A stretch of 64,000 bases of DNA from Methylocella tundrae (GTDB lineage: Bacteria > Pseudomonadota > Alphaproteobacteria > Rhizobiales > Beijerinckiaceae): contig NZ_CABFMQ020000142.1 in NCBI RefSeq assembly GCF_901905185.1, positions 62,001-126,000 on the forward strand, in the 5' to 3' direction. The translations under genes and the position numbers were made by a program. The notes beneath the pieces were generated by a model. That model saw only the letters and a list, made by a program, of their open reading frames with translations, did no database searches and was not told the origin of the DNA. This document shows positions 60,436 to 64,000 of this stretch, one piece after another. Numbering within the stretch: the first letter of the stretch is position 1; each line of letters starts with the position of its first letter.

Positions 60436-62046
60436 TCACACTTTGACCGCGCTCACCTGCGACTCTCCGTGAGGCCGTTCGGCGTGGGCTATCGTTGCGT
60501 GGGGGATAACGCCGACGAGGCGGGGGCAAGCCAGGAGAATAGCTGCTATCCCCAGATAGGCGGTCACAACTTCAGGCGACATTGCAATGCCGACGCCCTC
60601 GCCATGGATGAAGCCGAAGAAGGTCAGAACCGCGCCGGCAAAGGCGAAAGCCGCCGCTTTCTTGAACTCCTGATCGATCACATAGACGGTGATCGCGCCG
60701 AGGATGATGCCGACCAAAGTTGCGCCGCCGCCGAGCGTCTCGAGCCCCTTGTAGAGGACGCTCGAGTCGGCGAGCTTGTCGACCCCTAGAGCGGCCGCGC
60801 TCGTTCCGGCGGCGCCCAGCGCGTTATCGATTTGAGTCTTGCCCCACGCCGCAATCTGCGGAACCAGCGCCAGGACGATGGCGGGCGCATGTCGATGCGG
60901 CGATTCCTGGAAAGCCTGAGAGCCGATCAGCATTCCGATATAAAGGAGAATTGGAAGAATTGCGACGATCGGGATGATGGCCGATAGCAGGGCGATGATG
61001 CCGAACCATGTGAGGAAGAGAACGATGATCCCGGTGGCAACCGAATAGCCGATCCGTCCCCCCATCGCCTTCCATCCCGGATGGCCGATATAGACTGCGT
61101 TGATGAAGGGGTTGCCCATGAGGCACCCGATGAGGCTGACGACCCCATCGGCCGTCAGGACTCGCGTCGTCGGGAACGAGTCGCCAGCGGCGGCGGCGCT
61201 CTCCACATTGTCCAGAGCTTCGACGAGATCATAAATGCCGAACGGAATGGCCGTCACGAGAATAACGCCGAGATATTTGAATCCGGCGAAGACATGCCCG
61301 ACCGCCGGCAATGGATAGGCAAATTGGAAATGGGAGACGGACGCGCCGAGCTTCACAAGGCTGAGGCCGCCATAGCCGAGCCCAAAGAGATTCGAACCCC
61401 ACGCAATCAATGTGCCGAGCGCAATGGCAACGAGGCCGCCTGGCACGCCGCCGGGATACCGCACCCCGCCGAACCAACTCGCGAGGATCACGGCAAAGCA
61501 GACGACGCCGATTACGGGCGTCGAAAAAATCTGCGCGGCCGGGCTCATCGAAATGAAGGTGATTGAGATGCCGGCAAGCGAGCCAAGCAACGCCGCGCGC
61601 GGTGTGATCTTGCGGATGGACGGCCCGATGAAGCCGCCGATCATCAAGACAAAGCTCTGCACGAAAACCCAGGTGAGCCCCGCTTCCCAGGCTTGGATCG
61701 GATCTTTGGTGGCGATGCCGATAGGCAGCATGACGACGAAGGTGACGACGAACATGTGCGGCACGCTGATGCCGGACGGCAGAGCGCATACGTCTGTGCG
61801 GCCCGTCCTCTTAGCGAGGCGGTAGGCGAGCCAGGCATAGTATCCGGTGCTCAGGAACAGCATTACGCCCAACGCCGGAAGAATGCGGTTGAAAACGATT
61901 TCGTCGGGCATTTTTATGACGAATCGCAACAGCCCCGTGAGCACCAGCACGTTGACCAGAATGTTGGTGCCGAAGCCAAAGAGTGCATTGATGTCGCCGG
62001 GAACCCATAGCTTGGGGTTGGCTCTCAGTGATATGTTCGTGCTCAT
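60436..62046 (-). CDS. Inner-membrane permease, purine/xanthine-type (NCS2/AzgA-like)
   Basis: A 536-residue integral membrane protein with about 12-13 hydrophobic segments. The conserved pieces (WVPGDINALFGFGTNILVNVLVL, TDVCALPSGISVPHMFVVT, GDSFPTTRVLTADGVVSLIGCLMGNPF, VYIGHPGWKAMGGRIGYSVATG) match the nucleobase:cation symporter-2/AzgA-type permeases, usually described as xanthine, uracil or vitamin C permeases. The substrate is unknown; its place between a biuret hydrolase-like gene and atzGEH suggests uptake of a small nitrogenous ring or ureide. Its stop faces that of the AtzH-like gene. It begins 31 bases after the hydrolase gene, so they are probably co-transcribed. Confidence 0.83.
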   Translation of the reverse strand: MSTNISLRANPKLWVPGDINALFGFGTNILVNVLVLTGLLRFVIKMPDEIVFNRILPALGVMLFLSTGYYAWLAYRLAKRTGRTDVCALPSGISVPHMFVVTFVVMLPIGIATKDPIQAWEAGLTWVFVQSFVLMIGGFIGPSIRKITPRAALLGSLAGISITFISMSPAAQIFSTPVIGVVCFAVILASWFGGVRYPGGVPGGLVAIALGTLIAWGSNLFGLGYGGLSLVKLGASVSHFQFAYPLPAVGHVFAGFKYLGVILVTAIPFGIYDLVEALDNVESAAAAGDSFPTTRVLTADGVVSLIGCLMGNPFINAVYIGHPGWKAMGGRIGYSVATGIIVLFLTWFGIIALLSAIIPIVAILPILLYIGMLIGSQAFQESPHRHAPAIVLALVPQIAAWGKTQIDNALGAAGTSAAALGVDKLADSSVLYKGLETLGGGATLVGIILGAITVYVIDQEFKKAAAFAFAGAVLTFFGFIHGEGVGIAMSPEVVTAYLGIAAILLACPRLVGVIPHATIAHAERPHGESQVSAVKV

Positions 62047-62077
62047 TCTGAGCCTCCGCTCGGTCTGATGTAACTCG

Positions 62078-62752
62078 CTATGAACTTTCGGCGCCGAGCG
62101 CCGTGATCAGGTCGTCCGATTGACCTACCCAGCCGAAGATCGCGCCTTGCGCGGCTATCATGCGAAGTCCAATCTCGTGGAATTCCGCAAAGTACGAGGC
62201 GCAGCAATCCTCCAGAACGAGGCATTCGTAGCCTCGGTCATTGGCTTCCCTCACTGTCGTGTTGACACAGACTTCCGTAGTGACGCCGGTGACGACCAGT
62301 TGGGCGATATCGCGATTGTGCAGAATTGCGTGAAGGTCGGTTGCAAAAAAGGCCCCTTTGCCGGGCTTATCGACCACCGGCTCTCCGGGCGCCGGATACA
62401 GTTCGGGGATGATGTCATGCCCGGCCTCCCCGCGTATGAGGACGCGCCCCATCGGCCCTTGATCGCCGATGCCGAGCGCCCCCCGGCTACGTGACTTCTT
62501 GGATGCCGGGAGGTCGGTGAGATCCGGCCGATGGCCCTCGCGGGTATGGATCACCATTAGGCCGGCGGCGCGCCAGGCGTGGAGTAGCCGCCGATTTGGC
62601 TGGATCGCGCGGCGCAGCATCGTGACATCGTTGCCCAGCAACTCCCCGAAGCCGCTCGGCTCGAGAAAATCCCTCTGCATGTCGATGATGAGAAGAGCTG
62701 CGCGGGCCGCGTCTAGCCTGAACGGAAAGGGTTCAGCCGCGATGTCCGTCAT
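62078..62752 (-). CDS. Cysteine hydrolase, biuret hydrolase-like (isochorismatase fold)
   Basis: A 224-residue isochorismatase-like enzyme. The catalytic Asp, Lys and Cys are visible: Asp24 in IIDMQRDFL, Lys129 in VVDKPGKGAF and Cys162 in TGVTTEVCVNTT. The EVCVNTTVREANDRGYECLVLEDCC stretch (in pieces: EVCVNTTVREA, NDRGYECLVLEDCC) resembles biuret and triuret hydrolases more than nicotinamidase. It may cleave a terminal amide of biuret or a ureide. It is followed 31 bases later by the permease and preceded by the outer-membrane protein gene. Naming as BiuH would need a profile search. Confidence 0.82.
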   Translation of the reverse strand: MTDIAAEPFPFRLDAARAALLIIDMQRDFLEPSGFGELLGNDVTMLRRAIQPNRRLLHAWRAAGLMVIHTREGHRPDLTDLPASKKSRSRGALGIGDQGPMGRVLIRGEAGHDIIPELYPAPGEPVVDKPGKGAFFATDLHAILHNRDIAQLVVTGVTTEVCVNTTVREANDRGYECLVLEDCCASYFAEFHEIGLRMIAAQGAIFGWVGQSDDLITALGAESS

Positions 62753-62809
62753 GAGCGTGGTCCTGTGTTCACTCTGTGGCTTGCAGGAGATCGGATCGCG
62801 GACACCCTG

Positions 62810-63715
62810 TCAGAAATCCATGCTGATGCCGATCGTTGGCACCACAACGCTCCGATGTGTTCCGGGAGCCGCCGTGCCGACCAGTGTCTGCGCCAATAGC
62901 AGCCTGTCGTTCAATTCATAGTAATACCGCACGCCGCCGTGCAAAGCCCAATGGGGAGACCACGTGCCGATGGCGGGGATCCCGGGCAAGGGAACGGTCG
63001 CGAGAAGCCCTGTGGAGAACACGCCAAAATTGCTCGCGCCACCCCAGAACTCGGAAGGCCCAACGGTGAACCAGGTCGGAGCCGACAAGATCACTGGAAG
63101 ACCATGAGGAGTGAGGTCGAATTTTGGAACCGCTCCGATTTCCACGTCGAAGGTGGCCGTTTGGCCGGTGACGACCGTACTGCTCTGGCCCTTGAACGTG
63201 TAGAACAGCTTAACGTACGGGTTTAGCGGCAATATGCTGTTCCAGCCGCTGTCATCGTATTGCAGTTGGAACTCAAGGTTGCGTTCGACGAAGAAGGCGC
63301 TTTGCGGACTGTCGAATTGCACGTATTGAGCGCCGAAAGTCCACGCTTGTCCGAACTTGACCGACACGCCGCCGAAATAGTCGATCTCGTTGAAAGAATT
63401 CGTGTTGGGAGCCTGGTAGCCAGGATTGATGTCCAACCAGGTGCCGCCAATTAACGACACGTCGGAAATGAAGCCGGCTGGGTTGTTGTATATGTCGAGG
63501 ACCAGCCCATTCAAGGATTGCAGCGTCGCGCCTTTGTTCGTAACGAGAAGGCCGCGCGGAGTGATATAATCATTTTTCAGCGATAGATCAGCGAAACCAT
63601 GCAAGCTGAATGGCGGCTGCTGCGCTGGCGGCGGCGCAAGGTCCGCCGCGATCGCAAAACCCGTGTTTACGGCAACCGCGCCCGCCAAACTTAGGCCGAA
63701 AAGTTTTAAGTCCAT
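62810..63715 (-). CDS. Outer-membrane beta-barrel protein (porin-like)
   Basis: A 301-residue protein with a signal peptide (KLFGLSLAGAVAVNTGFAIA, residues 4-23, cleavage after AIA) and many alternating aromatic and polar segments (DYFGGVSVKFG, WTFGAQYVQF, GVRYYYELNDRLLLAQTL). It ends in Phe (GISMDF), the signal used for barrel assembly. The family is one of the uncharacterised 'transporter' barrels of proteobacteria. The ATG at 63715 was chosen because a GGGGGA sits seven bases upstream and the signal peptide starts there. It heads the operon with the hydrolase and permease, suggesting the outer-membrane entry route for their substrate. Confidence 0.85.
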   Translation of the reverse strand: MDLKLFGLSLAGAVAVNTGFAIAADLAPPPAQQPPFSLHGFADLSLKNDYITPRGLLVTNKGATLQSLNGLVLDIYNNPAGFISDVSLIGGTWLDINPGYQAPNTNSFNEIDYFGGVSVKFGQAWTFGAQYVQFDSPQSAFFVERNLEFQLQYDDSGWNSILPLNPYVKLFYTFKGQSSTVVTGQTATFDVEIGAVPKFDLTPHGLPVILSAPTWFTVGPSEFWGGASNFGVFSTGLLATVPLPGIPAIGTWSPHWALHGGVRYYYELNDRLLLAQTLVGTAAPGTHRSVVVPTIGISMDF

Positions 63716-64000
63716 TTGGAAGTCCCCCATCCCCTTCTCGTCGACCACAGTGGGTCCAATCCGCCGGGCGCGCGCCGCGCCGGCTGCATGCGCATACCGA
63801 AGTTAAAGTAGTTACAGAACAAGAGCTTCATGCGGGGCTCGCCGTCCTGGCGAACAAATCAGTCAGTAGCTCATCAACATCGGACCAAACCGTCGCTCGC
63901 TTGCACGGGCGCCGAGGGCCGAGGACGTTGGCGCCAACCGGTCGCACCGAGTGTTGCCTTACTCGTCGCATGCAGGTCGGCCGCTAATGCCGCGAGTTTG
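63716..64000. other. Upstream region of the outer-membrane protein gene
   Basis: No gene was recognised in the last 285 bases. They should hold the promoter of the porin-hydrolase-permease unit. The GGTATGCGCATGCA stretch (reverse strand, near 63786-63799) looks like a sigma-54 promoter at first glance, but the GG-to-GC spacing is one base too short. The stretch from 63810 to 63870 is less GC-rich. Confidence 0.4.

Noticed and set aside
63786..63799. Sigma-54 promoter-like sequence upstream of the porin gene
   Set aside because: The distance between the GG and GC elements is one base too short for sigma-54.
1..64000. tRNA, rRNA, CRISPR array, insertion sequence or prophage
   Set aside because: No cloverleaf-like gene, repeat-spacer array, transposase or integrase pattern was recognised in gaps or coding regions.

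Overview
The window looks like a chromosomal segment from a GC-rich alphaproteobacterium of the order Hyphomicrobiales (Rhizobiales). The gene order ntrBC-ntrYX-...-dat-hfq-hflX-mazG, dusB/ispDF/cinA next to ratA-lipA-lpd-pdhCBA-ftsB, fused ispDF, and trpE/trpGDC-moaC-moeA are all typical of that order. A Beijerinckiaceae-like relative is a guess from general gene style. No rRNA, tRNA, CRISPR array, transposase or phage gene was seen. Nearly all DNA is protein-coding, and long antisense open frames are frequent because of the base composition.

Layout. (1) 1-7.9 kb, + strand: end of a D,D-carboxypeptidase gene, then tmk-holB-metG-tatD-MBL hydrolase in a tightly packed cluster. A 331-bp gap follows with a dif-like sequence and a terminator, then a double cold-shock protein gene and mazG. 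(2) 7.9-19.5 kb, - strand: hflX, hfq, an aminotransferase, a split chromate-type transporter where trkA is often found, two nitrogen two-component systems (NtrYX, NtrBC), and dusB. (3) 19.7-28.9 kb: ispDF and cinA on +, then ratA-lipA-lpd-pdhC-pdhB-pdhA-ftsB on -. This is the complete pyruvate dehydrogenase complex with its lipoate synthase. (4) 29-38.4 kb: two transporters, eno, a lytic transglycosylase, an orphan TetR regulator with operator-like palindromes, queF, pyrG, secG and tpiA. (5) 38.6-47 kb, + strand: ppiD-trpE-(flavin reductase)-trpG-trpD-trpC-moaC-moeA, many with overlapping ends. (6) 47-58 kb: aqpZ, a decayed cysK fragment, scpB-scpA, a SPOR-domain protein, argS, dgt, erpA and a large uncharacterised exported protein. 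(7) 58-63.7 kb: an accessory catabolic locus with AtzE- and AtzG-like proteins, a divergent AtzH-like protein, a purine-type permease, a biuret hydrolase-like cysteine hydrolase and an outer-membrane protein.

How it fits together. Most of the window is housekeeping: dTMP/CTP supply, DNA polymerase clamp loading, chromosome condensation, aminoacyl-tRNA synthesis, acetyl-CoA formation, isoprenoid, tryptophan and molybdopterin synthesis. Two parts deal with nitrogen: the ntr cluster and the 58-63.7 kb locus. The latter encodes outer-membrane entry, inner-membrane uptake and three or four amide-hydrolysing proteins, but no cyanuric acid hydrolase (AtzD) or allophanate hydrolase (AtzF). It is the best candidate for an incompletely described system. 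Left-side genes run mostly rightward and the next 20-30 kb run mostly leftward, which together with the dif-like site suggests that the replication terminus may lie near 5.8 kb.
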